Positions 8,696 to 19,661 of a DNA stretch of 64,000 bases are shown here, piece after piece. Position numbers and translations under genes: made by a program. The stretch spans positions 930,001 to 994,000 of the forward strand of contig JAJFGB010000009.1 of NCBI GenBank assembly GCA_021776335.1, written 5' to 3'. The notes beneath the pieces are model-generated. The model saw nothing but the letters and a program-made list of their open reading frames with translations, searched no databases and was not told the origin of the DNA. Each line of letters opens with the position of its first letter. Position 1 is the stretch's first letter. Source of the DNA: Hyphococcus sp. Lineage in GTDB: Bacteria > Pseudomonadota > Alphaproteobacteria > Caulobacterales > Parvularculaceae.

Positions 8696-9631
8696 CTACA
8701 GCTTAGCGTAAGCATCAATATCACCAGGCTCGCCGACATTCAGTGAGACGGCATCCCGATTAATGCGCCGGATCAATCCACTCAGGACTTTCCCTGAACC
8801 GACTTCAACAAATGTCTCGCACCCTTGTTCAATCATATAGGTGACACTTTCCGTCCAGCGTACGCGGCCGGTCACCTGTTTGACCAAAAGATCACGGATG
8901 GCATCGGGCGTCAGCGCTTCGCTGGCGGTGACATTGGCAACCAGTGTCGTTGCCGGCGCTTTGATCGTCACTTCTGACAGCGCGCTGGCCATACGTTCGG
9001 CGGCGGGCTGCATCAGTGAAGAGTGAAACGGTGCGGAAACTGGTAATAGTTTCGCCAACTTAGCGCCAAATCCTTTGGCGCCGGCACAAACAGCCTCAAC
9101 GCGCGCCTTCTCGCCGGAAATGACGACCTGTCCCGGTGCATTGTCATTGGCGATTTCGCAAACGCCGTCACCCTCGGTCCCGTCGATGGCTTTTTGCGCT
9201 GCTTCGAGATCGACGCCGATAAGCGCCGCCATGGCCCCTTTCCCAACAGGAACAGCAGCCTGCATTGCCTCGCCGCGGATACGCAACAATTTAGCGGTGT
9301 CAGAAAGAGTGAGTGCGCGCGCGGCACACAGGGCAGAGTATTCGCCAAGAGAATGACCAGCGGCGAACATTGAATTTTCGATATCGGCGCCGGTTTCCGC
9401 TTCAAGCACGCGCATTGCGGCAATGGAGTGGGCCATCAAGGCTGGCTGCGTGTTTGCTGTCAGCGTGAGTTCCTCAATTGGACCCTCACGCATGAGCGCG
9501 AACAAATGCTGGCCGAGCGCATCATCCACTTCCTGAAAAGTTTCACGCGCGACCGGAAAAGCATCGGCCAGCGCTGCGCCCATACCGACCGCCTGGCTTC
9601 CTTGTCCCGGAAATATGAAAGCACGCCCCAT
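8696..9631 (-). CDS. fabD: Malonyl-CoA:ACP transacylase
   Basis: 311 residues. It moves malonyl from CoA to ACP to start elongation. Catalytic Ser94 is in AGHSLGEYSA and His203 in VSAPFHSSLM; the N-terminal FIFPGQGSQAVGMG is the family signature. First gene of the minus-strand fatty-acid cluster, with fabG 34 bp downstream. The 143-bp divergent gap to the glycosyltransferase gene should hold its promoter. Confidence 0.97.
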   Translation of the reverse strand: MGRAFIFPGQGSQAVGMGAALADAFPVARETFQEVDDALGQHLFALMREGPIEELTLTANTQPALMAHSIAAMRVLEAETGADIENSMFAAGHSLGEYSALCAARALTLSDTAKLLRIRGEAMQAAVPVGKGAMAALIGVDLEAAQKAIDGTEGDGVCEIANDNAPGQVVISGEKARVEAVCAGAKGFGAKLAKLLPVSAPFHSSLMQPAAERMASALSEVTIKAPATTLVANVTASEALTPDAIRDLLVKQVTGRVRWTESVTYMIEQGCETFVEVGSGKVLSGLIRRINRDAVSLNVGEPGDIDAYAKL

Positions 9632-9774
9632 CCTTCGACGCTCCTTATTAATAACAGGCTCGCGGCATAGCGGCGGCGGCGCGCAAGGGCAAGCAGCGAG
9701 GCCTAAATCCGTCTTTGCCGCAAAATTTTGCGACAGTCGGCAATCGCTGATATCAGCGGCGAAAGGGAGCCCAA

Positions 9775-10824
9775 ATGGCCGATAGCCCGCCGATCCGGAT
9801 TGCCGTGATTTCTGATAATCCAGACCCGAATTGGGGCTGGATCCGCGATCTGTTGAGCAAAGACTTCAGGAGTTCAGGACGCCAGCTTGAATGGCATAGT
9901 TTTTCCACAGCGCCGGGGCGTATCGCTGACGCTGGCCTCACCGCTAAAATTCTTCGACGTTTGCCCGGTTTTGGCCGCTATCTGGGCGCAGGGGCTTTGG
10001 CGAGAGCCGCGCAAAGCCGGGCTTTTGACATCATCGTATCTCACGGCCCCTGGACCACCGCCTGGACTGCGGCTTTGTTGGGCGATGCCAAAAAAGACGC
10101 GCGCCATCTCGCATTTTCATTCAACTTCACAGACCTTCCGACGGGGCTGCGCAGGCAATTAATGACGCGCGCATTCAAGTTGGTGGATGCATTTGCCGTG
10201 TTTACGAATGCAGAGCAGGCGCTCTACGCCGACTATTTTCACTTGCTGCCGGAGAAAATATTGCGGGCCCCCTGGGGTGTCGCGCCGCCCTTAAACGCAA
10301 TACCGCCCAGGCAAATCGAAGGTCCCTATGTGGCGGCCCTTGGCGGCGAAGCACGCGATTATGACACTTTGTGTGCAACAGCGCGCCTTTGCCCGGAAAC
10401 GCGGTTCGTCGCGATTGCACGGCCGCACAATTTTGACGGCCTTGCACCGCCGGCAAATCTTGACGTTCATTTTAATCTGCCATTTGACAAGGCATGGGCG
10501 ATCGTCGGCCATGCTGACGCCGCCATCATACCCCTGCGGAGCCGCGAAACACCCTGCGGTCTGGTTACCCTGGTTGGTACGATGCATCTTGGCAAAGCCC
10601 AGATTGTCAACGAGGCGGCCGGTGTCAGCGAATATATCAGGGACGGTAAAACCGGCCTTTTAACGCTGCCGGGCGACGCTGAAGCCATGGCGGCGGCATT
10701 GCGGCAACTGCAACAGGACGAGGCGCTCAGGCGCCGCCTCGGCGATGCTGCCAGAGCCTATGCGGCTGATCACTGCAGCGAGGCCGCGACAGTGGCTTTT
10801 TTCACGAATTTCCTTGGCCGCTGA
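9775..10824 (+). CDS. Glycosyltransferase, GT-B fold (group 1/GT4-like)
   Basis: 349 residues, no signal peptide. The N-terminal half begins with a Rossmann-type strand (IRIAVISDNP) and contains FDIIVSHGPWTTAW. The C-terminal half has the typical donor-binding pattern: HADAAIIPLRSRETPCGLVTLVGTM..GKAQIVNEAAGVSEYI..GKTGLLTLPGDAEAMAAAL, ending with a DAARAYA helix. Such enzymes transfer a nucleotide-activated sugar to an acceptor, often a surface glycan or lipid. There is no glycan cluster around it: fabD is divergent and the ribosomal rpsF operon follows, so the substrate cannot be guessed. The best-fit family is clear, the specificity unknown. Confidence 0.8.
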   Translation: MADSPPIRIAVISDNPDPNWGWIRDLLSKDFRSSGRQLEWHSFSTAPGRIADAGLTAKILRRLPGFGRYLGAGALARAAQSRAFDIIVSHGPWTTAWTAALLGDAKKDARHLAFSFNFTDLPTGLRRQLMTRAFKLVDAFAVFTNAEQALYADYFHLLPEKILRAPWGVAPPLNAIPPRQIEGPYVAALGGEARDYDTLCATARLCPETRFVAIARPHNFDGLAPPANLDVHFNLPFDKAWAIVGHADAAIIPLRSRETPCGLVTLVGTMHLGKAQIVNEAAGVSEYIRDGKTGLLTLPGDAEAMAAALRQLQQDEALRRRLGDAARAYAADHCSEAATVAFFTNFLGR

Positions 10825-10851
10825 TTTGGCTGATTTATTCCCGTTTGGCGC

Positions 10852-10880
10852 TTGCCAATAGCTGACCCATCGGCTATTTC
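10852..10880 (+). promoter_or_regulatory. Possible promoter for the rpsF operon
   Basis: TTGCCA (10852-10857) and TATTTC (10875-10880) are separated by 17 bp. The -35 box matches TTGACA at five of six positions; the -10 box is weak. This would give a leader of about 145 bases before rpsF, room for the S6:S18-binding leader known in many bacteria, which I cannot fold reliably here. Confidence 0.3.
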
Positions 10881-11032
10881 CCGCGGCTTCACGAGCGATG
10901 GTCGCAGGCGCTCGGCTTTTTTAAGTAAAGCCGGGTTTAAGGGATGGTCCCTTTGCATTCGCGAGCCGCAGGCCCATGAGACGTCCAGCCTGTCTCACAA
11001 GGTCTCCATCGTCATATGAGGAGCTGGTTTCA

Positions 11033-11410
11033 ATGCCGTTATACGAGCACATTTTTGTTGCGCGTCAGGATATATCGCCTGCGCAGGTCGAGGGCTTGAC
11101 CGAAACACTTGCCAATATTGTCACAGACAATGGCGGCACGATCGCAAAGTCCGAATATTGGGGGCTGCGCGCTCTCCAGTACAAAATCAAAAAGAACCGA
11201 AAAGGCCATTACAGTCTTTTTAATATCGATGGGCCCCCTGCCGCTGTGCACGAACTCGAGCGCCAGGAAAAAATCAACGACGATATTTTGCGGACGCTGA
11301 CGCTTCGTGTCGAAGAGCACGATCCTGAACCCTCACCGGTATTGAGCAGACGGGATCGCAACGATCGCAACGATAGAGATCGGGACCGCGACCGCGGTCC
11401 TCGGCGTTAG
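11033..11410 (+). CDS. rpsF: 30S ribosomal protein S6
   Basis: 125 residues from ATG 11033, beginning [15 protein letters not shown] as in S6 proteins. An upstream in-frame ATG at 10976 would add 19 unrelated residues; gaggag at 11018-11023 sets the internal start. The core covers about residues 1-95 ([20 protein letters not shown], and [23 protein letters not shown]). The tail after residue 105 is a low-complexity Arg/Asp/Asn run of the kind seen in alphaproteobacterial S6. S6 binds S18 on the platform of the small subunit. First gene of the rpsF-rpsR-rplI operon. Confidence 0.96.
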   Translation: MPLYEHIFVARQDISPAQVEGLTETLANIVTDNGGTIAKSEYWGLRALQYKIKKNRKGHYSLFNIDGPPAAVHELERQEKINDDILRTLTLRVEEHDPEPSPVLSRRDRNDRNDRDRDRDRGPRR

Positions 11411-11427
11411 GAACAAGGAACCTTATC

Positions 11428-11652
11428 ATGGCAAAACCATTTTTCCGGCGCCGCAAGACTTGCCCGTTCTCCAGTGACGGTGCGCCGAAGATTGACTACA
11501 AAGATCCGAAATTGCTCCAGCGTTTTGTTTCAGAGCGCGGCAAAATCGTTCCATCGCGGATTTCCGCAGTGTCCCACAAGAAACAACGTGAGCTAGCGCG
11601 CGCCATTAAACGCGCCCGCCATCTTGCGCTGCTTCCCTACGCATCGGAGTAA
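11428..11652 (+). CDS. rpsR: 30S ribosomal protein S18
   Basis: 74 residues, a basic protein that pairs with S6 on 16S rRNA. Family signatures: [12 protein letters not shown] near the start, [23 protein letters not shown] in the middle and [21 protein letters not shown] at the end. It lies 17 bp after rpsF and 5 bp before rplI, in the standard order. A ribosome site (aagga) precedes ATG 11428. Confidence 0.97.
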   Translation: MAKPFFRRRKTCPFSSDGAPKIDYKDPKLLQRFVSERGKIVPSRISAVSHKKQRELARAIKRARHLALLPYASE

Positions 11653-11657
11653 GACCC

Positions 11658-12269
11658 ATGGAAGTCATTCTTCTCGAACGGGTCGAAAATCTCGGCCAAA
11701 TGGGCGACGTTGTCAGCGTCAAAGCAGGTTACGGGCGCAATTTTCTGCTGCCGCAGAAAAAAGCGCTACGCGCCAACGAAGGCAACAAAAAGGTGTTTGA
11801 AGGTCAGCGCGCCGAACTTGAGACCCGCAACCTCGAACGCAAAACAGAAGCTGAAGCCGCCGCTGGCAAGCTCGATGGACACTCTTTCGTGCTGATCCGT
11901 CAGGCGTCTGAAACCGGCGCCCTCTACGGGTCAGTCTCCGCGCGCGATATTGCCGCCGCGGCGTCTGAAGACGGTGTTCATATTGAACGAGGCCAGGTTC
12001 GCCTCGAAAAACCGATTAAAACCCTCGGCGTCATACCCGTTCGTGTTGTTTTGCACCCGGAAGTGGCCGCCTCCATTAACATCAATGTCGCACGTTCAAC
12101 AGACGAAGCTGAACGTCAGGCGCGGGGAGAAAATGTTCTCGCATTTGGCCAGGACGTTGAGGAAGCCGAAAACGACGCAGAAGCCGCGCCTGAGTTTTTC
12201 GATGAAGCCGCGCAGGCCCCTGTTGAAGGCGAAGAGGGCGAAGAACCTGCTGACGGCGCCGACGTTTAG
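11658..12269 (+). CDS. rplI: 50S ribosomal protein L9
   Basis: 203 residues. The N-terminal 23S-binding domain is clear ([19 protein letters not shown], then [14 protein letters not shown]), followed by the long connecting helix and the C-terminal domain ([28 protein letters not shown]). It is about 50 residues longer than E. coli L9 because of an acidic Glu/Asp/Ala tail after residue 150, a feature common in alphaproteobacteria. Last gene of the rpsF operon, followed by a strong terminator. Confidence 0.96.
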   Translation: MEVILLERVENLGQMGDVVSVKAGYGRNFLLPQKKALRANEGNKKVFEGQRAELETRNLERKTEAEAAAGKLDGHSFVLIRQASETGALYGSVSARDIAAAASEDGVHIERGQVRLEKPIKTLGVIPVRVVLHPEVAASININVARSTDEAERQARGENVLAFGQDVEEAENDAEAAPEFFDEAAQAPVEGEEGEEPADGADV

Positions 12270-12307
12270 GTCGCTCTCGCGTCCCCAGCACGGGGAAAAA
12301 TATAAAA

Positions 12308-12339
12308 CGCCGGCTGCCTTTGCAGCCGGCGTTTTTTTT
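12308..12339 (+). terminator. Intrinsic terminator after rplI
   Basis: A perfect 10-bp GC-rich stem, CGCCGGCTGC (12308-12317) and GCAGCCGGCG (12322-12331), with a 4-nt cttt loop, followed by eight T residues (12332-12339) and preceded by four A residues. It separates the ribosomal operon from dnaB, which starts only 15 bp later. Confidence 0.95.
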
Positions 12340-12353
12340 GGTCTAACGTTTGA

Positions 12354-13841
12354 ATGGCGGATGGGGCAAGCACAGGTGGGATAATCGATCAGGCTACGGA
12401 GGGAAAACTCCCCGTTAGCCTTGATGCCGAACAGGCGATCCTGGGCGCTATTTTGTTTGATAATGAAATCTATTATCGCGCTTCTGCTTTCCTAAAACAT
12501 GAACATTTCTACGATCCGATCCACCAACTGATCTTTGAAGCCTGCGGAGACCTGATTTCCAGCGGGCGATTGGCGTCTCCGGTGACGTTAGACACTTTCC
12601 TGTCTAGTTCGACCGGGTTCATCGAGGCTGGCGGCAAGAAATATCTTGAGCAACTCGCCGCCAATGTGCCGTCGACAGCGGGCGCCATTGATTATGCAAA
12701 GATTGTGTTCGACCTCTCGGTTTGCCGCGGGCTCATGTCGATCGGCACGGAAATGTCCGAACGTGCGAAAATTTCAACGCTGGATGATCGGCCCCAGTTA
12801 CAGCTCGAAGATGCCGAGCAAGCGCTTTATAAACTTGCAGAAACCGGAAAATATGGCGGCGGGTTTAAAACCTTTCGCTCTGCAATCACAGAAGCCATTG
12901 AACTGGCAAACGCGGCTGTCAAACGCGACGGCGGCCTTGCAGGTGTCGCCACCGGCATGCGTGACCTCGATCGCATGATGGGCGGGATGCATCCTTCCGA
13001 CCTCATCATTTTAGCAGGGCGGCCTTCCATGGGTAAAACTGCCCTTGGGACAAACATTGCTGTGAACGCAGCGAAGGCCCTCAAATCCGAAAAACAACCC
13101 GACGGCACAATGAAGGCTGTCGAGGGCGCCATCGTCGGCCTGTTTTCGCTGGAAATGGCTGCTGAACAGCTTGCAACACGGATTTTGTCCGAGTTTTCGC
13201 GCGTACCGTCGGAACGAATCCGCCGTGGTGATGTGGATCAGGAGGAATTCGACCGCATCTATCACGCCTCGCGTGAACTAGAGCAGTTGCCGCTTTATAT
13301 TGACGACACAGGCGGTATTTCCATTGCGCAACTCGCAGCGCGTGCACGGCGGCTGAAACGACAACACGGGCTTGGTCTGTTGGTCGTTGACTATCTGCAA
13401 CTCTTGACGGGTTCAGGCAGACGCAATGACGGACGGGTGCAGGAGATTACCGAAATCTCACAAGGCTTAAAAGCGCTGGCCAAAGAACTGAATGTGCCGA
13501 TCATTGCTTTGTCACAACTTTCGCGACAGGTCGAGTCGCGCGATGACAAGCGACCCCAACTTGCTGACCTTCGTGAATCTGGTTCAATCGAGCAGGACGC
13601 TGATGTTGTTTTGTTTGTGTTTCGTGAAAAATATTATTTAAGCCGCTCGGAACCGCGCGAAGGAACCGAAGAACACGTCAAGTGGTTTGCCCGCCTCGAA
13701 GAAGTTGGCGACACCGCTGAGATCATTATCGGCAAACAACGCCATGGACCGATCGGTAAGGTCGAGCTTCACTTTGAAGAGAAATTCACGAAATTCTCGA
13801 ATCTTGCAGGTGAGCGATATAAAGGGCATCCCGATGATTGA
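12354..13841 (+). CDS. dnaB: Replicative DNA helicase
   Basis: 495 residues, hexameric helicase that unwinds DNA at the fork. The N-terminal domain (DAEQAILGAILFDNE, HEHFYDPIHQLIF) is followed by a RecA-like ATPase domain: Walker A GRPSMGKTALG, FSLEMAAEQLATR, LVVDYLQLLTGSG (Walker B), ALSQLSRQVESR and DLRESGSIEQDADVV. The start at ATG 12354 lies just after the rplI terminator, so its promoter must overlap or lie upstream of the terminator; no clear ribosome site is visible. Next on the strand is alr, 69 bp away, a common alphaproteobacterial neighbour. Confidence 0.97.
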   Translation: MADGASTGGIIDQATEGKLPVSLDAEQAILGAILFDNEIYYRASAFLKHEHFYDPIHQLIFEACGDLISSGRLASPVTLDTFLSSSTGFIEAGGKKYLEQLAANVPSTAGAIDYAKIVFDLSVCRGLMSIGTEMSERAKISTLDDRPQLQLEDAEQALYKLAETGKYGGGFKTFRSAITEAIELANAAVKRDGGLAGVATGMRDLDRMMGGMHPSDLIILAGRPSMGKTALGTNIAVNAAKALKSEKQPDGTMKAVEGAIVGLFSLEMAAEQLATRILSEFSRVPSERIRRGDVDQEEFDRIYHASRELEQLPLYIDDTGGISIAQLAARARRLKRQHGLGLLVVDYLQLLTGSGRRNDGRVQEITEISQGLKALAKELNVPIIALSQLSRQVESRDDKRPQLADLRESGSIEQDADVVLFVFREKYYLSRSEPREGTEEHVKWFARLEEVGDTAEIIIGKQRHGPIGKVELHFEEKFTKFSNLAGERYKGHPDD

Positions 13842-13910
13842 TCGCCCATCACGTTCGGCTTTCAACAACACCTCGCCTTAAACCCCGTATCATGGTTTAA
13901 GGCTGACGTT

Positions 13911-15008
13911 ATGACGCCGCCATCAGCAATTACCGCAAAAACCGCTGGCCCCTGGGTTGAGATTGATCTCAGCGCGGTCTGCGCGAATTATGCGATGGTT
14001 CGGAACGGTGCGCCGGGCGCCGAAACCGCAGCGGTTGTGAAATGCGATGGTTATGGGCTTGGTGCGGCAGCCGTTGCACAGGTGCTGGCGACGCGCGAGA
14101 AATGCCGAAGCTTTTTCGTCGCCTATCCCGAAGAAGGCGCCGCGTTGCGCGCAATTTTTAAAAATATTACGCCGGCGCCTGCGATTTATGTCTTTAATGG
14201 CCCGCTGCCCGAAACCACTGCGTTGTTCGAGCAGGCAAACCTGATCCCGGTGCTTAACAATCTGGAGCAAGCCCATAAATGGGCGGACCGAAAACCAGAC
14301 GCGCCGGCTGTGCTTCACATCGATACTGGTATGAACCGTCTTGGGGCGCCAGCGTCGGAACTCGCCGCTATCGCTGCGCTTGGCTCATTGCGCATTGAAA
14401 TGGTGATGAGCCACCTCGCCTGCGCTTCCGATCCAAAGCATCCGAAAAACACAGCGCAACGCAAGCTATTTGAAGAACTCGCGCAACAGTTTCCCGGTGC
14501 GCGGCGCAGCCTCTCCGCATCGGGGGGCGCAATGATGAGCGCGGACTATCATTATGATCTTTTGCGGGTGGGTGTTGCGCTTTATGGGGCGAGCCCTTTT
14601 GACGAAGAAGACAACCGGATAGCGCCCGTTGCTGCGCTCAAGGCGCCAGTGGTCCAGGTAAGGCAGGCTGATCGCGGCGAGACCGTCGGTTATGGCGCAA
14701 CCCATCAGGTTGAGGGGCCCGCGCGCTTTGCGACGATTGCTCTTGGCTACGGCGATGGATTTCCACGCGCATCATCGGGTCGAGCCCACGCCTTCATTAA
14801 TGGCGAGCGGGCCCGTATCGCGGGTGTGGTATCCATGGACCTCATCACGCTCGATATCACAAAGCTGAAGAGACCAGTGAAAACAGGCGATATAGCCGAG
14901 TTCTTCGGGCCGAATCTCTCCATTCATGACGCTGCGGCGGCCTGCGGCACGCTCCCCTATGAATTGCTCACAGGGCTTGGCGGGCGGGTTGATCGTCGCT
15001 ACCTCTAG
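13911..15008 (+). CDS. alr: Alanine racemase
   Basis: 365 residues, a PLP enzyme making D-alanine for peptidoglycan. The PLP-binding Lys is in AAVVKCDGYGLGA (a variant of the usual KADAYG), the second catalytic Tyr is in ALGYGDGFPR, and other signatures are HIDTGMNRLG, VGVALYGASPF and VSMDLITLDI. The C-terminal ELLTGLGGRVDRRYL is family-typical. It follows dnaB on the same strand. Assignment is firm; whether it is the only alanine racemase in the genome cannot be seen. Confidence 0.95.
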   Translation: MTPPSAITAKTAGPWVEIDLSAVCANYAMVRNGAPGAETAAVVKCDGYGLGAAAVAQVLATREKCRSFFVAYPEEGAALRAIFKNITPAPAIYVFNGPLPETTALFEQANLIPVLNNLEQAHKWADRKPDAPAVLHIDTGMNRLGAPASELAAIAALGSLRIEMVMSHLACASDPKHPKNTAQRKLFEELAQQFPGARRSLSASGGAMMSADYHYDLLRVGVALYGASPFDEEDNRIAPVAALKAPVVQVRQADRGETVGYGATHQVEGPARFATIALGYGDGFPRASSGRAHAFINGERARIAGVVSMDLITLDITKLKRPVKTGDIAEFFGPNLSIHDAAAACGTLPYELLTGLGGRVDRRYL

Positions 15009-15053
15009 GCGCCCGCGCCAGGGGTCTGCAAACGCGTTGAGGGGGGATCGTCA

Positions 15054-15827
15054 ATGAACATATTCGCCGCCACCGGGAACCTGACCCTGGACGCGTTACG
15101 TGAAACCGGGCGGGTTAGCATATTCGCAGGGCAAGGCGCGTTGGCGTGGTTTAGCGGCCCGTTTTACTGGCGCGCATTTTTTGGCGCCCTGGTTCGCATT
15201 GGCTTTACGTCTCTGCCCGTTGTCGGCCTCACCGCAATTTTTACCGGCGCCGCTCTCGCCCTCAATATTTATGATGGCAGCTTGCGATTTAACGCCGAGA
15301 CTTTCCTGCCGCAGATTTTAAGCGTTTCGATCGTACGGGAGCTTGGGCCCGTGCTGGCTGCGTTGATGGTCGCCGGACGGTGTTCATCAGCAATGGCGGC
15401 AGAGATCGGTACGATGCGTGTCACTGAACAGGTCGACGCCATGTCAACGCTCGCGGTTGATCCGTTTAAATATCTGATTGCGCCGCGCATCCTCGCAACA
15501 ACATTGGTGTTGCCGCTGCTTGTTTTGACGGCCGATATTATCGGCATTTATGGCGGTTATCTTGTGTCGGTTTACGCGCTCGATTTCGCGGGACCGGTTT
15601 ATATTCAAAATATTTCGGAATTCATAGAAGCGCGCGATGTTGTCACCGGCCTGATCAAGGCCGGCGTGTTCGGCTTTCTGATTTCAGTCATGGGTTGCTA
15701 TTATGGCTATACCAGCAGCGGCGGCGCTCAAGGGGTTGGTAGTGCAACGCGCACTGCCGTCGTCGCCTCGGCGGTCGTTGTTCTTGCCTCAAACTACCTC
15801 CTCACATCTTTATTCGTTCAGGTGTAA
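15054..15827 (+). CDS. mlaE: MlaE-type ABC transporter permease
   Basis: 257 residues with five or six hydrophobic segments. The MlaE/YrbE signature is clear: REIGPVLAALMVAGR-like sequence (here SIVRELGPVLAALMVAGR), SSAMAAEIGTMRVTEQVDAM and LIAPRILATTLVLPLL. This permease family moves phospholipids between inner and outer membranes with an MCE-domain protein. The ATPase gene follows after 8 bp, forming a permease-ATPase pair. No MlaD (MCE), MlaB or MlaC gene is adjacent. Direction and cargo are not shown by sequence. Confidence 0.9.
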   Translation: MNIFAATGNLTLDALRETGRVSIFAGQGALAWFSGPFYWRAFFGALVRIGFTSLPVVGLTAIFTGAALALNIYDGSLRFNAETFLPQILSVSIVRELGPVLAALMVAGRCSSAMAAEIGTMRVTEQVDAMSTLAVDPFKYLIAPRILATTLVLPLLVLTADIIGIYGGYLVSVYALDFAGPVYIQNISEFIEARDVVTGLIKAGVFGFLISVMGCYYGYTSSGGAQGVGSATRTAVVASAVVVLASNYLLTSLFVQV

Positions 15828-15835
15828 GAAACAAC

Positions 15836-16615
15836 ATGGCCAAGACAGACATGAAAATTTCCGTCCGTAACCTGCATAAAAAGCTCGGTCCCCGACAGGT
15901 TCTCCGCGGCATTGATTTGGATGTTGCGAAAGGACAGTCTCTTGTTGTGATCGGTGGGTCAGGCAGCGGTAAATCCGTCATGCTGAAATGCATTATCGGC
16001 CTGATGAAAGCCGACAAGGGTGAGGTCGTTGTTGATGGCCGCAATATCGCGCGCCACACCGAGGCTGACCGCCGCTTCATGACCAAACAATCCGGCATGC
16101 TGTTTCAAGGATCAGCACTGTTTGACAGTCTGCGCATCTGGGAAAATGTCGCTTTTCGCCTGCTTCATGCGGAGAAGTCCTCACGCAAGGCAGCGCAAAA
16201 AAAGGCCATGGAGTGTCTCGCCCAGGTCGGCCTCGCGCCGGAGGTCGGCGACCTAACCCCGTCGGAACTTTCCGGCGGCATGCAAAAACGCGTCAGTCTT
16301 GCGCGCGCCATCGCATCGGATCCGCAAATCCTGTTCTTTGATGAGCCAACAACGGGCCTCGATCCGATCATGGCCGACGTTATCAACAATTTGATTGTTG
16401 AACGGGTGAAAGCGCTTGGCGCGACAGCGATCTCGATTACCCATGACATGGCGTCAGCGCGCAAGATCGCCGATGAAATTGCCATGCTCTATCAGGGCTG
16501 CATCATCTGGCGCGGCAAGCCAGATGAAATCGGTAATTCAGATAACCCAATGGTCGATCAGTTCGTCAATGGTCGCGCTGAAGGCCCGATTACGATGTCT
16601 GTGAAGCACGTATAG
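15836..16615 (+). CDS. mlaF: MlaF-type ABC transporter ATP-binding protein
   Basis: 259 residues, cytoplasmic ATPase partner of the preceding permease (8 bp gap). Walker A GGSGSGKSVM, Q-loop LFQGSALFDSLRIWENV (the SALFDS form is typical of MlaF rather than other importers), signature LSGGMQKRVSLARAIA, Walker B ILFFDEPTTGLDP and H-loop SITHDMASA. Together the two genes encode the core of a lipid-transport ABC system; the MCE protein must be encoded elsewhere. Confidence 0.92.
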   Translation: MAKTDMKISVRNLHKKLGPRQVLRGIDLDVAKGQSLVVIGGSGSGKSVMLKCIIGLMKADKGEVVVDGRNIARHTEADRRFMTKQSGMLFQGSALFDSLRIWENVAFRLLHAEKSSRKAAQKKAMECLAQVGLAPEVGDLTPSELSGGMQKRVSLARAIASDPQILFFDEPTTGLDPIMADVINNLIVERVKALGATAISITHDMASARKIADEIAMLYQGCIIWRGKPDEIGNSDNPMVDQFVNGRAEGPITMSVKHV

Positions 16616-16620
16616 TGTGA

Positions 16621-17853
16621 TTGGATTTGGCAAAGGCCAGCGAAAATTTTGATGTTATCATTATCGGCGCAGGCGCTGCGGGGCTCTTCTGCGCCGCGGA
16701 GGCAGGCAGGCGTGGCCTCCGGGTGCGGGTGCTTGATCATGCTGAAAAGCTCGGAGAAAAGATCCGTATCTCCGGCGGCGGGCGCTGTAACTTTACCAAC
16801 ATTCATACCAAGCCAGAGAACTTCCTTTCCGAGAACCCCAAATTCTGTATCTCAGCGTTAAGAGGTTACACGCCGCGTGATTTTCTGGACCGTGTGGATG
16901 CGGCGAACATCGCCTGGCACGAAAAAAAGCTCGGCCAGCTGTTCTGTGATGACAGTGCCCAGCAGATCATTGACCTGCTCGTCTCGGGCTGCCGCGAGGC
17001 TGGCGTAACCTTGCGCACGGGCGTCACGGTTGAGCGGGTCTCGAAACAAGGTGATCTATTCTGTATAGAAACCCTGGACGGCGCCTTCCATGCGCCACGC
17101 CTGGTTATCGCCACGGGCGGAAAATCCGTCCCGAAGATCGGCGCCACGGGCTTTGGATACCAGGTCGCGAAAACCTTCGGCCTCGATATCGTTGAGCCAC
17201 GCCCCGCTCTTGTCCCCCTCACTTTTGAGGGCGGCATCAAGGATATGGCCAAGGAACTCGCTGGCATGTCGGTAGATGCGAGCGTTTCAGTTGTCGCCGA
17301 CGGGTCTATCGATAAAACGAGAAAGCAGAAGCCGCCGGCGTTCCAGGACGGGTTTCTCTTCACCCATCGTGGCCTTTCCGGTCCCTCGATCCTGCAGATC
17401 TCCAGCTATTGGCGTGAGGGCGGCGCAATAGTGGTCGATCTTTCGCCAGAGGGCGACATTTTTGAAGCCTTGAAGCTGCGCCGCGCCGCCGGCGGCAAAA
17501 CTGCTTTCCAGACCACGCTGGCGGAAATCCTCCCAAGGCGCCTGGCGCAAAAACTGTGCGCGCAGGAAGGCTGGAGCGGCAATCTCGCTGACTGGTCCGA
17601 TGGAAAACTTAAAAACGCTGCAGACGGGATTCATCGCTGGGAAGTCGTGCCCGCCGGTTCTGAAGGCTACCGGACGGCTGAGGTGACCATTGGCGGCGTT
17701 GATACCGATGCACTTCACTCCAAGACCATGGAGGTAAAATCTGTACCCGGTCTGTTTTTCATTGGTGAAGTGGTCGATGTCACGGGCTGGCTTGGCGGGT
17801 ATAATTTCCAATGGGCGTGGGCGTCGGCCTATGCGGCCGCGCAGGCGTTTTAG
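16621..17853 (+). CDS. HI0933-family FAD-dependent flavoprotein (BaiN-like)
   Basis: 410 residues. The dinucleotide-binding motif IIIGAGAAGLFCAAEAGRRG lies near the N-terminus, followed by ISGGGRCNFTN and, near the end, VGGVD, FFIGEVVDVTGWLGGYNFQWAWASA, all signatures of the HI0933/TIGR00275 family. The biochemical role in proteobacteria is not settled; BaiN in gut bacteria works on bile acids. The start is unusual: an in-frame TGA at 16618-16620 directly precedes TTG 16621, and there is no ATG before the FAD motif, so a TTG (16621 or 16627) must be used. It begins 5 bp after mlaF, suggesting translational coupling. Confidence 0.88.
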   Translation: MDLAKASENFDVIIIGAGAAGLFCAAEAGRRGLRVRVLDHAEKLGEKIRISGGGRCNFTNIHTKPENFLSENPKFCISALRGYTPRDFLDRVDAANIAWHEKKLGQLFCDDSAQQIIDLLVSGCREAGVTLRTGVTVERVSKQGDLFCIETLDGAFHAPRLVIATGGKSVPKIGATGFGYQVAKTFGLDIVEPRPALVPLTFEGGIKDMAKELAGMSVDASVSVVADGSIDKTRKQKPPAFQDGFLFTHRGLSGPSILQISSYWREGGAIVVDLSPEGDIFEALKLRRAAGGKTAFQTTLAEILPRRLAQKLCAQEGWSGNLADWSDGKLKNAADGIHRWEVVPAGSEGYRTAEVTIGGVDTDALHSKTMEVKSVPGLFFIGEVVDVTGWLGGYNFQWAWASAYAAAQAF

Positions 17854-17964
17854 AGGCGTGTGCCGCTGGGGTAATCGCAAGCTAAGGTGATCTGCTGGTG
17901 CCTCTCCGCCGAACTCAGAATTCAATATCTTCTTTGACCATTGGTGTGCAATAACTGATCCTGC

Positions 17965-19512
<1,548 letters not shown>

Positions 19513-19661
19513 TGGTATTTCCCTCTGCGGGGATCGCAGCCGCAACTGGCCTTCATTAACAACGAAAAACTATATAGAACAATCATTCATCGACGCAAAT
19601 ACGACATTCGGGTGCGGCGCCCCACGGCGGGTAACGACATGCTGGTCATGGGATAAGCCAC

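Noticed and set aside
10976-11032. Extended N-terminus for S6
   Set aside because: The added residues do not match S6, and the ribosome site fits the ATG at 11033.
11950-12384. 144-codon frame overlapping rplI and the terminator
   Set aside because: Out-of-frame shadow of L9; it runs through a strong terminator and into dnaB.
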